DNA of 64,000 bases, from contig SVTG01000006.1 in assembly GCA_015063895.1 (NCBI GenBank), positions 46,166 through 110,165 on the forward strand, in the 5' to 3' direction. Of this stretch, positions 55,987-64,000 are shown in pieces (position 1 is the first letter of the stretch; each line of letters begins with the position of its first letter). A program made the translations under genes and the position numbers. The stretch is from Oscillospiraceae bacterium (GTDB taxonomy: Bacteria; Bacillota; Clostridia; Oscillospirales; CAG-272). Under the pieces are notes generated by a model. That model was not told where the DNA came from. It was given only the letters and a program-made list of their open reading frames with translations, and ran no database searches.

Positions 55987-56799
55987 TTATTGCTTCTCAA
56001 AGGCGGCAAGCGCTCGCTTGAGGCTGAATTCGTTTGCCTCCAGCAGCGCCTCGGCATCGGCGTAGGGGAGTGCGGTGATCTCCACTAAAATACGGATCAT
56101 GCGGTCTCTTAGCTTGACGTTGGCGGGGCGCAGGTTGATCATCATATTTTCATACACGTGCCCTTGCTTTACCATCACGGCGGTGGAGATCATATTTAAG
56201 ATCATTTTGTGTGCCGAGCCCGCCTTCATACGCGTGGAGCCCGTCACGACCTCCGCACCCGTATCGGGGTGAATGGCAATGTCCGCGATCTCTTCAATGG
56301 GGCAGCCTGCATTGCAGGAAAGCGCTACGGTCAGCGCGCCCTTTTCGCGTGCCAGCTCAAGGGCTCCCAGCACGTACTGCGCGCCCCCCGCCACCGAAAT
56401 GCCGACAAGGCTGTCGTTTTCGTTGATCTCAAAGGCGGCAAGCTCCAGACGCCCTGCCTCGCGGCTGTCCTCGGCGCCCTCTACCGCGCGACGGATCGCA
56501 CCGTCACCGCCTGCCATAATGCCGACCACGATACCGTGATCGATGCCGTAGGTCGGGGGGCATTCCGAGGCGTCTATCACACCAAGGCGCCCCGAGGTGC
56601 CGCAGCCGGTGTAAAACAGGCGCCCACCCTTTTTCATGCGCGCGGAAATGGCGTCGATCGCCGCGCCGATGGCGGGCAGCTCGGGCGCCACGGCCTCGGT
56701 GGCCTTTTGGTATTCTGATTGCATGACCGCCAGCATCTCGGCGGTGCTCATTTTGTCAATGTGTGTGGTAAGGGGATTGCGTTTTTCGGTGTTCAGCAT
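55987..56799 (-). CDS. murQ: N-acetylmuramic acid 6-phosphate etherase MurQ
   Basis: 270 residues. It cleaves the lactyl ether of MurNAc-6P to give GlcNAc-6P and D-lactate in peptidoglycan recycling. SIS domain with LFYTGCGTSGRLGVIDASECPPTYG, VGIMAGGDGAIRRAVEGAEDS (catalytic Glu), VGISVAGGAQYVLGAL and EVVTGSTRMKAGSAHKMILNM. Start ATG 56799 overlaps the upstream kinase stop by seven bases, with AAAGGA in the kinase end. It probably receives its substrate from that kinase. Confidence 0.96.
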   Translation of the reverse strand: MLNTEKRNPLTTHIDKMSTAEMLAVMQSEYQKATEAVAPELPAIGAAIDAISARMKKGGRLFYTGCGTSGRLGVIDASECPPTYGIDHGIVVGIMAGGDGAIRRAVEGAEDSREAGRLELAAFEINENDSLVGISVAGGAQYVLGALELAREKGALTVALSCNAGCPIEEIADIAIHPDTGAEVVTGSTRMKAGSAHKMILNMISTAVMVKQGHVYENMMINLRPANVKLRDRMIRILVEITALPYADAEALLEANEFSLKRALAAFEKQ

Positions 56800-57920
56800 G
56801 ATAGTTCGTCCTTTCTTTTCATTCCGGCGAGGTAGAGTGCCCCCTCGGCCATGGTGCAGGTGCATATACGCAGCCGATAGGCGACGTCGCCCTCGGCGAG
56901 ATATGCTTCAAGCAGCGGCAGGATCATATCTTGGTGTGCCGTGGCAAGACCGCCGCAGAGCACCACCGACGCGGTATCGGCTTGCAGCCTTTTGGCAGCG
57001 CCCGCGATCAGCTTGGCGATCTCCTTTAGTTGCGTTTTGAGAATGCTCAGAGCTACGCTGTCGCCACCCCGTGCCGCCTCAAAGAGCAGGGGCGCATACT
57101 GTGCGATATAGGTCTTGCCGCCGCGGTAAAATTCACCCAGCGCGGGCAGCACGTGCTCCCCCCCGCATTTACCGAGCACAAGCCCGTGAAGTGCGGTCGG
57201 CTCGCCGCTGCCGTCCTCCTGCTGCAGGGCGGCCAAAATGGCATCTCTGCCAAGGGCATAGCCGCTGCCGGCATCCCCTAAGAGGTAGCCGTAGCCGCCG
57301 ATGCGGTGCAGCGTCCCCGATTTTTGCGCAAAGGCGACCGATCCCGTGCCCATAATGAGGGCCACACCGTCCTCGGTGCCAAGACCTGCCGAAATGGCGT
57401 TTTGCGCGTCGCTGCCGTTGCCGACCGCGGCAAAGCCGAAGCGAGAAAGAAAATCGTGGATCTTTTTTGCCACGTCGGAAGTGGTGCCGCCCGCAATGCC
57501 CGCAAACACCGAAATGCTTTCGGGCGCGTACTCGCTTGCAACCTCCATAATGCCCCGACGTAGCACCTCCTGCATGGCAGACATTCCCACGTCGTTGGGG
57601 TTGGAGGCACCCAGCACCGTGCGGCGGAGCAGGGTCCCCTCGCTGTCTGCTAAAATAAATTCGGTTTTGGTGCCGCCGCCGTCAATGCCGAGAAAGAGCT
57701 GTGTGGCGGCCTCGGTTGTCAGCAGAGCGGTTGGTGTGGTGCGCAGCACCGCGGCAAGGCTTGGGAGAATGGCGGTGGGGGGCAGCCCCTTTCCGCTTTC
57801 CCATTTGCTCACGGCCTTTTCCGAATAGCCGATGGCCTCGGCCAATGCGGCCTGAGTCATGGAAAGCGCCTTTCTATGTCGCTTCAGATTGGCGGCAACG
57901 GTATGGCATAGCTCTTGCAT
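56793..57920 (-). CDS. XRE regulator-BadF/NagK kinase fusion (MurNAc/GlcNAc kinase-like)
   Basis: 375 residues. An N-terminal helix-turn-helix domain (about 1-70: HRKALSMTQAALAEAIGYSEKAVSKWESGKGLP) is joined to a BadF/BadG-type ASKHA kinase (about 75-370): LFLGIDGGGTKTEFILAD, ALIMGTGSVAF, IGGYGYLLGDAGSGYALGRDAI, VLCGGLA. Kinases of this family next to murQ include the clostridial MurNAc/GlcNAc kinase MurK. The fusion suggests a sugar-sensing kinase that controls its own operon (inference). ATG 57920 follows AAAGGAG. Confidence 0.88.
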   Translation of the reverse strand: MQELCHTVAANLKRHRKALSMTQAALAEAIGYSEKAVSKWESGKGLPPTAILPSLAAVLRTTPTALLTTEAATQLFLGIDGGGTKTEFILADSEGTLLRRTVLGASNPNDVGMSAMQEVLRRGIMEVASEYAPESISVFAGIAGGTTSDVAKKIHDFLSRFGFAAVGNGSDAQNAISAGLGTEDGVALIMGTGSVAFAQKSGTLHRIGGYGYLLGDAGSGYALGRDAILAALQQEDGSGEPTALHGLVLGKCGGEHVLPALGEFYRGGKTYIAQYAPLLFEAARGGDSVALSILKTQLKEIAKLIAGAAKRLQADTASVVLCGGLATAHQDMILPLLEAYLAEGDVAYRLRICTCTMAEGALYLAGMKRKDELSC

Positions 57921-57996
57921 AGGATCTCCTTTCGTGCCTTGGCAGCGGCGCCCTGTTTTGGGGGACGTAGTCGCTTGCATCGGCATCTTTGAGAGT

Positions 57997-58025
57997 ATTA
58001 TACCACAAATCGTTCCTGCTTTCAA
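57997..58025 (-). promoter_or_regulatory. Promoter of kinase-murQ-hydrolase operon
   Basis: Minus strand: TTGAAA (58020-58025), 17 bp, TATAAT (57997-58002), about 75 bases upstream of ATG 57920. Confidence 0.8.
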
Positions 58026-58090
58026 CCTACTGTTTGAAGAAATTTACAAAAAACTCCACTATTTGTAGACTTTTGATTCAATAATAATCC

Positions 58091-58440
58091 ACCCGCATAG
58101 CGGGTCGTATTTCAGTTTCGGGCATAGCCCTAATACTACAGGCTACGCACAAGTGCGTCTTTTATTGGCCTGCCAGCCATGCATTTGTTACGAAACCCCG
58201 CTTTGAGCGGGACTAAAACCAAGCCTCCCTTGTGTAAAGGGAGGTGGCACGGCTTGCCGTGACGGAGGGATTGTAAAAAGCGATAATCTACGCAAAACAA
58301 TCCCTCAGTCAGCTTCGCTGACAGCTCCCTTTGCACAAGGGAGCCTTTGACACAAGGTCATTCTACGCTGAATTTTTATTTGCTTTTTGCTCATCGACAA
58401 AGCCTTTATGGAACCACGCGACTATCGCGTGGTTTTCATT
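58091..58440 (+). repeat. Intergenic repeat, copy A, with hairpin cluster
   Basis: 58222-58439 is the inverted counterpart of 51672-51887. The left flank adds further palindromes: CCCGCATAGCGGG near 58092 followed by GTCGTATTTC (matching the tail of copy B), CGCACAAGTGCG, and CCCGCTTTGAGCGGG. About 100 bp between these has no counterpart in copy B. Small open frames here are not genes. This fills most of the 679-bp gap 57921-58599. Confidence 0.85.
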
Positions 58441-58515
58441 TTACAAAACGCGCCCCGCCGTTCAAAGAGCAGGCGCGGCTGTGCGAAATCAGAAAATGTT
58501 TCTTTTCGCTTCTGC

Positions 58516-58545
58516 TTGACACGTGTGGGGAAAATGTGGTACTAT
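58516..58545 (+). promoter_or_regulatory. Promoter of GH39-like operon
   Basis: TTGACA (58516-58521), 18 bp, TACTAT (58540-58545); 55 bases before ATG 58600, with AAGGAG upstream of the start. Confidence 0.7.
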
Positions 58546-58599
58546 GAAAGCAAGTGGGAATATCCCTTGCATGATTGAAAGATTTGAAGGAGCTTAGCC

Positions 58600-59934
58600 A
58601 TGAAACACGTAAGCGTTGATTTTTCCGCCGCCTCCTGCGGCCCTGTGCGCCCGCTGCACGGTGTGAACTCGGGTCCTATGACCAAGGTCTTTACCTATGA
58701 TGCCCGCCCCCAGTTCCTGGAGGCAGGCTTTCCCTTTGCCCGACTGCACGACGTGGAATATCCCTACGGCTCCGGTGAATTTGTGGATATCAACTGCCTG
58801 TTCCGTGATTTTGATGCCGATGAGACCAAGCCCGAAAGCTACAATTTCGGTCTGACGGATCTTTACGTCAAGGCCTGTGTCGAGGTCGGTGCCGAGCCCT
58901 TGTTCCGCCTTGGCCCCTCTATTGAGCACGCCCCCATCAAGCGCCATATCTACCCCCCGAAGGATTACGAAAAATGGGCACGTGTGTGCGAGCATATCAT
59001 TCGTCACTACACCGAGGGGTGGGCCGACGGCTTTCACTACAATATCCGTTACTGGGAGATCTGGAACGAGGCCGACGGCAGCAGCCGCAATCAGTGGCAG
59101 GGCACGCCCGAGGCTTTTTATGAGCTTTACTGCGTTGCCGCCACACACCTGAAGGGGTGCTTTCCGCACCTGAAGATCGGTGGGTGTGGCTGGACGAAGG
59201 CGCACAACGAATTTATTGAGGGATTTTTCAAGTATATCACCGCAAAGCCCTGGCGTGTGCCGCTTGATTTTTATTCCTGGCACCGCTATTATGCCGATCT
59301 TTCTGCCCTTGCCGCGCACGCCGCCAAGGCCGATGAGCTTTTGCAGCGCTACGGTTATGCCGATGCGGAAAGTGTGTTTGACGAGTGGAACTATATGGAG
59401 GATTGGCGCGATCAGCCCGCCAGCTACGTCAAGCTGAAGGGACATATCGGTGCTGCGCAGTGTGCGGCCACGCTGGCCTATCTGCAAAGCCACACAAGCG
59501 TTACCGTTGCCAACTATTTTGAGGCTGACGTCGTCAAGGAATGGTGCGGCATCTTTGAGGTCGACAAAATGTTTATCGGTACACACGGCAAGGCAAGCGT
59601 GCGCCCTCTGAAGCCCTTTTATGCCTTCAAGTCCTTCAATGCGCTGTACCGTATGGGGCAGGCGCTGCCCGCTTTGTGCGAGGGGGAAAACCTATACGCC
59701 ACCGCCGCCAAGGGTGAGCAGGGAGTGGGGCTTTTGCTCTCACACTACACCGACGAGGCCGACACGGTGTCGCTGACGCTCAAGGGTGTCGCGGGGAAGG
59801 AGCTTGAGATCCGCGTGGTAGACGAGGCAAATACCTTCACCAAGCTCTTCAGCTTTACCGCCACGGGCGATCTGCAGCTCACGCTCCCCGTTGCCCCCTA
59901 CAGCTATTATTATATCGGCACAGCAATCGATTGA
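58600..59934 (+). CDS. GH39-like glycoside hydrolase (beta-xylosidase type)
   Basis: 444 residues, no signal peptide, so intracellular. The GH39/clan A layout is clear: LHGVNSGP near the start, PFARLHDVEYPYG, FRLGPSIEH, acid/base Glu157 in RYWEIWNEADG and nucleophile Glu262 in SVFDEWNY, then a C-terminal beta-sandwich (about 350-444). GH39 enzymes are beta-xylosidases, iduronidases and others; substrate not certain. It is followed 10 bases later by an SGNH hydrolase, suggesting deacetylation plus hydrolysis of a decorated glycoside. A paralogue begins at 63835. Confidence 0.85.
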   Translation: MKHVSVDFSAASCGPVRPLHGVNSGPMTKVFTYDARPQFLEAGFPFARLHDVEYPYGSGEFVDINCLFRDFDADETKPESYNFGLTDLYVKACVEVGAEPLFRLGPSIEHAPIKRHIYPPKDYEKWARVCEHIIRHYTEGWADGFHYNIRYWEIWNEADGSSRNQWQGTPEAFYELYCVAATHLKGCFPHLKIGGCGWTKAHNEFIEGFFKYITAKPWRVPLDFYSWHRYYADLSALAAHAAKADELLQRYGYADAESVFDEWNYMEDWRDQPASYVKLKGHIGAAQCAATLAYLQSHTSVTVANYFEADVVKEWCGIFEVDKMFIGTHGKASVRPLKPFYAFKSFNALYRMGQALPALCEGENLYATAAKGEQGVGLLLSHYTDEADTVSLTLKGVAGKELEIRVVDEANTFTKLFSFTATGDLQLTLPVAPYSYYYIGTAID

Positions 59935-59944
59935 GGAGGTGCGA

Positions 59945-61066
59945 ATGATGAAAGAAGAAAATATAGGAATGCTTGACCGCAATCTGGCCGTTGCCGAAAA
60001 GGTGAATGCGACCGACCTTCAGCTGTTTGACGTGCGCCGTGCGCCCTTTTCGATCTACGGATTGTACGATCCCGTCGGTCAAGCGCATTTTCAGCGTATG
60101 CCCGATGAGGTTGGCGAGGCGATCAGGCCAAATGTGGCAAGGTTGAACCATCATCCCGCAGGCGGGCGCGTGCGCTTTGCCACCGACTCGCCCTATCTTG
60201 TGATCAAGGCCGAAATGCCTAAGATCTCGCACTATTCGCATATGACGCTGGTGGGCACCTCGGGCTTTGATGTGTATATCGATGCCCCCGACGGCAGCGA
60301 AAGCCTGTATTACCGCACCTTTGTACCGCCCTACCGCATGGAGGGGGGCTATGAATCTAAAATTGATTTTTACACCCCGGGGCTGCGCTATATCACCATC
60401 AATTTCCCGCTTTACAACCCACTTGACAACCTGTTCGTCGGTGTCAAGGAGGGCTCTTATCTGGGGGAGGGCGCACCCTATCGCCGGATCCGCCCTATGG
60501 TCTTTTACGGCGGCTCGCACGTGCAGGGCGCGTGTGCCTCACGCCCAGGCAACGCGTATTGCGCCATGCTCAGCCGCGCCTTTAACATCGATCATATCAA
60601 CCTCGGCTTCTCCGACGGTGCACGCGGCGAGGACGCCATGGCTGATTATATCATCAGCCTGGATCCCTCCGTTTTGGTGATGGAGCACGACTATAATCAC
60701 GGCACGCTTGCAAGCCTGCGTGACCGCCATTACGTCTTTTATAAGCGCATTCGCGAGGCGCGTCCCGCGCTGCCGATCGTGATGGCCTCCCGCGTGGATT
60801 TTCACCATATCAATCAGCACGCTGACGATCTGAGCGAAAATCAGACCAGCCGCCGTCGCGAGGTGGTGATCGACACCTACCACCGTGCTAAGGCAGAAGG
60901 GGATGATCTGGTGTGGTTCGTGGATGGCGAAAGCGTGTTCCACGGCCCATACAGCGACTGCTGTACGGTTGACGGCTGCCATCCAAACGACCTTGGCTTT
61001 GCGATGGAGGCTGAGACCTTTACCGATATTATCCGCCGCCTGTTGCGCGACGGTAAGATGCATTAA
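59945..61066 (+). CDS. SGNH/GDSL-type esterase with N-terminal jelly-roll domain
   Basis: 373 residues. The N-terminal ~165 residues are beta-rich (FATDSPYLVIKAEMP, LVGTSGFDVYID); the C-terminal SGNH domain starts MVFYGGSHVQGACASRPG, where GGSH replaces GDSx around the nucleophile Ser. Further motifs: INLGFSDGARGE (Gly block), VMEHDYNH (N-block) and VDGCHPNDLGF (D-x-x-H). It probably removes acyl groups from carbohydrates. Start ATG 59945, after GAGGAGG. A terminator follows. Confidence 0.83.
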   Translation: MMKEENIGMLDRNLAVAEKVNATDLQLFDVRRAPFSIYGLYDPVGQAHFQRMPDEVGEAIRPNVARLNHHPAGGRVRFATDSPYLVIKAEMPKISHYSHMTLVGTSGFDVYIDAPDGSESLYYRTFVPPYRMEGGYESKIDFYTPGLRYITINFPLYNPLDNLFVGVKEGSYLGEGAPYRRIRPMVFYGGSHVQGACASRPGNAYCAMLSRAFNIDHINLGFSDGARGEDAMADYIISLDPSVLVMEHDYNHGTLASLRDRHYVFYKRIREARPALPIVMASRVDFHHINQHADDLSENQTSRRREVVIDTYHRAKAEGDDLVWFVDGESVFHGPYSDCCTVDGCHPNDLGFAMEAETFTDIIRRLLRDGKMH

Positions 61067-61071
61067 ACACG

Positions 61072-61097
61072 AAAACGCCCACTGACGTGGGCGTTTT
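61072..61097 (+). terminator. Intrinsic terminator
   Basis: AAAACGCCCAC-TGAC-GTGGGCGTTTT, after the SGNH gene. Confidence 0.85.
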
Positions 61098-61124
61098 CCC
61101 CTATTTTGAACTGTGAGGTATACG

Positions 61125-61676
61125 ATGATCCTATACGAGGGTAGACCCCAAAGCACCGCCGATCGCACCGAGCGGGAGCTTGGCGCTTACGATTTTTTAG
61201 ATGCTTTGGGTATTTCTTATCACCGCGTTGATCACGCGCCTGCCATGACAATGGCGGTGTGCGAGGAGATCGATCGGGCGCTGGAAGCCACAATCTGTAA
61301 AAATTTATTTTTGACAAACAGGCAGGGCACCGCCTTTTATCTTTTGATGATGCCGGGCGACAAGCCCTTTAAAACAAAGGATCTCTCGGCGCAGCTCGGC
61401 ACCGCGCGCCTTTCCTTCGGGCCGCCCGACAAAATGGAGCAGCTGCTACACACGGCCCCGGGGTCTGCCAGCGTCCTTGGCGTGATGCACGACCGTGAAA
61501 ACGCCGTACAGCTGGTGATCGATCGCGAGGTGCTGGCAGGGAAGTATTTTGGCTGCCATCCACTTGTGAATACCAGCAGCCTGCGCATCAGCATCGCCGA
61601 CCTTGTTGAAAAAATTTTGCCTGCCACCGCGCACACGCCCGTGGTGGTTGATCTGCCCCGTGAGGAGAGCGTTTGA
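61125..61676 (+). CDS. Prolyl-tRNA editing protein (YbaK/ProX family)
   Basis: 183 residues of the trans-editing deacylase family that clears mischarged Ala- or Cys-tRNA(Pro). Motifs: ISYHRVDHAPAMT at the start, CKNLFLTNRQGTAFYLLMMPGDKPF, LGTARLSFGPPDKM, GSASVLGVMHDRENAVQLVIDREV, and FGCHPLVNTSSLRIS. This is the PrdX-like branch. Start ATG 61125 after GAGG; its TGA overlaps the next ATG (TGATG). Confidence 0.9.
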   Translation: MILYEGRPQSTADRTERELGAYDFLDALGISYHRVDHAPAMTMAVCEEIDRALEATICKNLFLTNRQGTAFYLLMMPGDKPFKTKDLSAQLGTARLSFGPPDKMEQLLHTAPGSASVLGVMHDRENAVQLVIDREVLAGKYFGCHPLVNTSSLRISIADLVEKILPATAHTPVVVDLPREESV

Positions 61677-62593
61677 TGGATTTTTGGATCGACGGGCAAA
61701 ATAGTGGCAAAACGGTACGGGATTTTTTGAAAAAGCAGCATATTTCATCGGCACTCTGCACACGCTTAAAGCAGCGTGAGGACGGTATTTTGTTAAACGG
61801 CACGCGTGTGACGGTGCGCGCTGTTTTAAAGGAGGGAGATCGGCTCTCCCTTGCTCTTTTTGACGAGGCCGTGAACCCCAAACTCCTGCCCCTTAAAAGG
61901 GAGGTGGAGGTGCTGCTTGATACGCCCGATCTCGTGGCGCTCAACAAGCCGCCCTTTATGCCAACGCACCCCTCACACGGCCATTTTGACGATACGCTTG
62001 CCAACGTCATAGTCTGGCAATACCGCGCGGCAACGCCGCGCTTTTCACCGCGCTTCGTCAACCGCCTTGACCGCAATACCTCAGGCGTGGTGCTGGTGGC
62101 AAAGCACGCACACGCGGCGGCACAGCTCGCAGGGCAAATTGCCGCAGGCGAGATGCAAAAGGCCTATATTGCCGTGGTGTGCGGTGAAATAAGTGGCGAA
62201 ACGGTATTAAAAACGGGCATCAGACGCCAAAATGAAAGCGTCATTACGCGCGAGGTGTGCGCGGTGGGGGAGGGCGATATCGCCGTGACTCACGTCAAGC
62301 CTTTGGCTGTCAAAAACGGGCACACGCTCGTGCTGTTACAGCCGCAAACGGGGCGCACGCATCAGCTTCGCGTGCATATGGCGTCGCTTGGCACCCCTAT
62401 TTTGGGTGATGATCTTTACGGTGCACCGCGCCACGGGATCGGGCGCCACGCCCTGCATGCGGCCACGCTCTCGTTTGTGGCGCCAAACGGTATGCCCGTG
62501 ACGGTAAGAGCACCGCTTGCCCCCGATATGGTAGGGCTGATTGCCGATATTTTTGGAGAGGAGGGGCGTGCCCTTGCAAAACAGTACTGCTGA
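61676..62593 (+). CDS. RluA-family pseudouridine synthase
   Basis: 305 residues: N-terminal S4-like segment (about 10-75), then the RluA core with PDLVALNKPPFMPTHPSHG, FVNRLDRNTSGVVLVAKHAHAA (catalytic Asp about 132), KAYIAVVCGE, LLQPQTGRTHQLRVHMASLGTPILGDDLYG. It modifies uridines in rRNA or tRNA; the exact site cannot be assigned (RluD/YhcT-like). Coupled to the upstream gene by TGATG; overlaps the next gene by 26 bases. Confidence 0.92.
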   Translation: MDFWIDGQNSGKTVRDFLKKQHISSALCTRLKQREDGILLNGTRVTVRAVLKEGDRLSLALFDEAVNPKLLPLKREVEVLLDTPDLVALNKPPFMPTHPSHGHFDDTLANVIVWQYRAATPRFSPRFVNRLDRNTSGVVLVAKHAHAAAQLAGQIAAGEMQKAYIAVVCGEISGETVLKTGIRRQNESVITREVCAVGEGDIAVTHVKPLAVKNGHTLVLLQPQTGRTHQLRVHMASLGTPILGDDLYGAPRHGIGRHALHAATLSFVAPNGMPVTVRAPLAPDMVGLIADIFGEEGRALAKQYC

Positions 62594-63671
62594 AAAAAAG
62601 CGTTTTTTGCCACGCTATGCACTTGTTTTTTACGGCGTGCTGGCACTTTCCTTGCTCGTTTATCTTGTGGCAGTGCTTTCGCCCACCTTTGCCGCTTGGT
62701 TTAACGGCACCGTGGGTGCCGCCGTGCGCGCGCTTCTTGCGCACCTGACCTCGTGGCTGCCCTTTTCTCTTGCCGAAATCCTGCTTTATGCGCTGCCCCT
62801 TGCCGTGGTGGCGATCGGGGTGCTTGCGTGGCGGCGTTACTGTGATACGTGGCGTGATACGGGGCGATTTTTGCTTTCACTTCTCTCGTGCGTCAGTCTG
62901 CTGTTCAGTCTTTTTGTCTTTTCCTTCGGTACGGGCTATCACACCCCAACGCTTGACAGGCGCCTGTCACTCACGCCAAGGGAGGTAACAGGGGAAACGC
63001 TGGCCCACACGCTTTCCTGCCTTGTCACCGAGGTCAATGCCGCCGCCGAGGGTGTTTCATTTGCGGAAAACGGGTTTTCCCTGATGCCGTATGACCTGGG
63101 TGCGCTCAACACGAAGCTCATGGACGGGTACGGTGAGGTGTCTGTTGCCTACGACTTCATTCAGCCCTTGAAAAGTCGCGTCAAGCCCGTGCTTGCCAGC
63201 CGCGCCATGTCCTATACGCATATTACGGGCGTTTACACCTATTTTACGGGCGAGTCTAATATAAACGTTGATTTTCCCCCGTATACACAGCCCTTTACCG
63301 CCGCACACGAGCTGGCGCATCAGCGCGGCATTGCCCGTGAGGACGAGGCGAATTTTGTCGCGTTTCTTGCGTGCGTTGCGACAAACGATCCTTATATTTG
63401 TTACAGCGCGTATCTGAATTTGTATGAATACGTGGCAAACGCCCTGTGGGAGGTCGACCGCGAGGCCTATATGGAGATCGCAAAAAACCTTTTGCCCGTC
63501 GTCAAGGGTGAGCTGCGCGCCTATGCCGCATTCTTTGAGCCCTTGCGTGACTCGGCCGCCTCAAGCGTATCGGGGGCCGTCAACGATACGTATCTTAAAA
63601 TACACGGCAACGAGGCGGGAGTGTATTCCTACAACCTCGTCGTAGAGCTCGCCGTTGCCTATTTTGCGTAA
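62568..63671 (+). CDS. DUF3810 membrane protein with HExxH motif
   Basis: 367 residues. Two or three transmembrane segments near the N-terminus (YALVFYGVLALSLLVYLVAV, the ILLYALPLAVVAIGVLAWRR region, FLLSLLSCVSLLFSLFVF), then an extracellular part with FTAAHELAHQRGIAREDEANFVAFLAC. This is the HELAH zinc-peptidase signature with a downstream Glu-rich gluzincin-like E-D-E-A-N. Matches the DUF3810 family of presumed metalloproteases; substrate unknown. Start GTG 62568 or TTG 62574; GGAGAGGAGGGG precedes both. Confidence 0.82.
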   Translation: MPLQNSTAEKKRFLPRYALVFYGVLALSLLVYLVAVLSPTFAAWFNGTVGAAVRALLAHLTSWLPFSLAEILLYALPLAVVAIGVLAWRRYCDTWRDTGRFLLSLLSCVSLLFSLFVFSFGTGYHTPTLDRRLSLTPREVTGETLAHTLSCLVTEVNAAAEGVSFAENGFSLMPYDLGALNTKLMDGYGEVSVAYDFIQPLKSRVKPVLASRAMSYTHITGVYTYFTGESNINVDFPPYTQPFTAAHELAHQRGIAREDEANFVAFLACVATNDPYICYSAYLNLYEYVANALWEVDREAYMEIAKNLLPVVKGELRAYAAFFEPLRDSAASSVSGAVNDTYLKIHGNEAGVYSYNLVVELAVAYFA

Positions 63672-63774
63672 ATGTCAATCGCCGTGGGATCCGCCGCGGC
63701 GGTTTTCTTTTTTTGCTGTTTTTCGGGGCGGAGCAGGGGAAAAGCAGAAAAATTTTCCGAAATGCCACGCTTGC

Positions 63775-63803
63775 TTGACAGGCATTTTTTCGCGTGATAT
63801 AAT
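63775..63803 (+). promoter_or_regulatory. Promoter of second GH39-like gene
   Basis: TTGACA (63775-63780), 17 bp, TATAAT (63798-63803) with extended TGA; perfect consensus. Confidence 0.85.
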
Positions 63804-63834
63804 GGCCTTACCATCATATCTTTAGGGGGATAAT

Positions 63835-64000
63835 ATGAATACTGTTTGCGTAGATTTTGCCAAAAATGCAGGTCCCGTCAAGCCGATGCACAGCGTCAAC
63901 AACGGCCCTGTTTATAAATTTGCCGCTGACCAGCGCATCACCAATCTGCATCATTTCCAAGCGGCAGGCATTCCGTATGCCCGTACGCACGATGCTTCCT
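63835..64000 (+). CDS. GH39-like glycoside hydrolase, 5' part (paralogue of 58600 gene)
   Basis: The first 55 codons are present and the frame runs off the window. ATG 63835 follows AGGGGGA. The start VCVDFAKNAGPVKPMHSVNNGPV and AGIPYARTHDAS align with SVDFSAASCGPVRPLHGVNSGP and AGFPFARLHDVE of the gene at 58600, so it is a second member of the same subfamily. Full domain content cannot be judged. Confidence 0.8.
   Translation, partial: MNTVCVDFAKNAGPVKPMHSVNNGPVYKFAADQRITNLHHFQAAGIPYARTHDAS

Noticed and set aside
58331..58547. Small ORFs in the 58.3-58.6 kb repeat
   Set aside because: They coincide with the hairpin repeat, and one frame recurs in antisense in the other copy at 51.7 kb.

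Overview
The window looks like chromosomal DNA of an uncultured, probably gut-dwelling clostridial Firmicute. The sequence is GC-rich with compact operons. Most starts have strong GGAGG-type ribosome binding sites, and many promoters are near-consensus TTGACA-17-TATAAT or extended -10 (TGnTATAAT). Metabolic markers agree: meso-diaminopimelate dehydrogenase, a FeoA/FeoB/Cys-rich-protein iron system, a shared MsmX/UgpC-type sugar ATPase, and a RACo-like ASKHA protein. No rRNA or tRNA gene, phage or insertion-sequence transposase was recognised. The assignment is an inference; no 16S is present.

Layout. 0-3.4 kb: the end of a uronate isomerase-like gene, then truB, trmB and ychF on the minus strand. 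3.6-7.4 kb: an atypical response regulator, a membrane HtrA protease and two tandem MgtC-family proteins. 7.4-11.6 kb: a PHP phosphoesterase and a GH2 beta-galactosidase. 11.7-18.6 kb: an RsuA-type pseudouridine synthase, Tex, an orphan sugar-ABC ATPase, a folded intergenic element, five 48-bp tandem repeats, a CPBP protease, TadA and a small membrane protein. 18.8-26.1 kb: a minus-strand unit acn, two sugar-isomerase-like TIM barrels, a glycoside hydrolase and icd. 26.3-29.3 kb: feoA-feoB-Cys-rich protein with two copies of a DtxR-like operator. 29.3-37.8 kb: ddh behind a very structured leader, an M20 peptidase, a membrane lipase, mntP under a yybP-ykoY manganese riboswitch, and an AraC regulator divergent from a lactonase-like/dehydratase/SDR sugar-acid operon. 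37.9-39.4 kb: an ASKHA/2Fe-2S activator protein.

39.6-51.6 kb is a purine operon (purE, purF-like, purM, purN, purO-type IMP cyclohydrolase, stand-alone AICAR transformylase, glyA, purD, purL) behind a ZTP riboswitch. It covers most of de novo purine synthesis plus the one-carbon supply enzyme, so folate shortage sensed as ZTP would raise both. purC, purB and purK are not present. The PurF-like protein lacks the catalytic N-terminal cysteine.

51.7-58.5 kb is accessory. Two copies of one intergenic repeat, in opposite orientation, flank an AT-rich XRE regulator/zinc-ribbon membrane protein pair and a cell-wall recycling operon (an XRE-kinase fusion, murQ and a glycoside hydrolase-like protein). 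58.6-64 kb has two GH39-like paralogues (the second cut by the window edge), an SGNH hydrolase, a prolyl-tRNA editing enzyme, an RluA synthase and a DUF3810 protein. The least explained signals are the folded ddh leader, the three-way-junction element and 48-bp repeats near 16 kb, and the inverted repeat pair.
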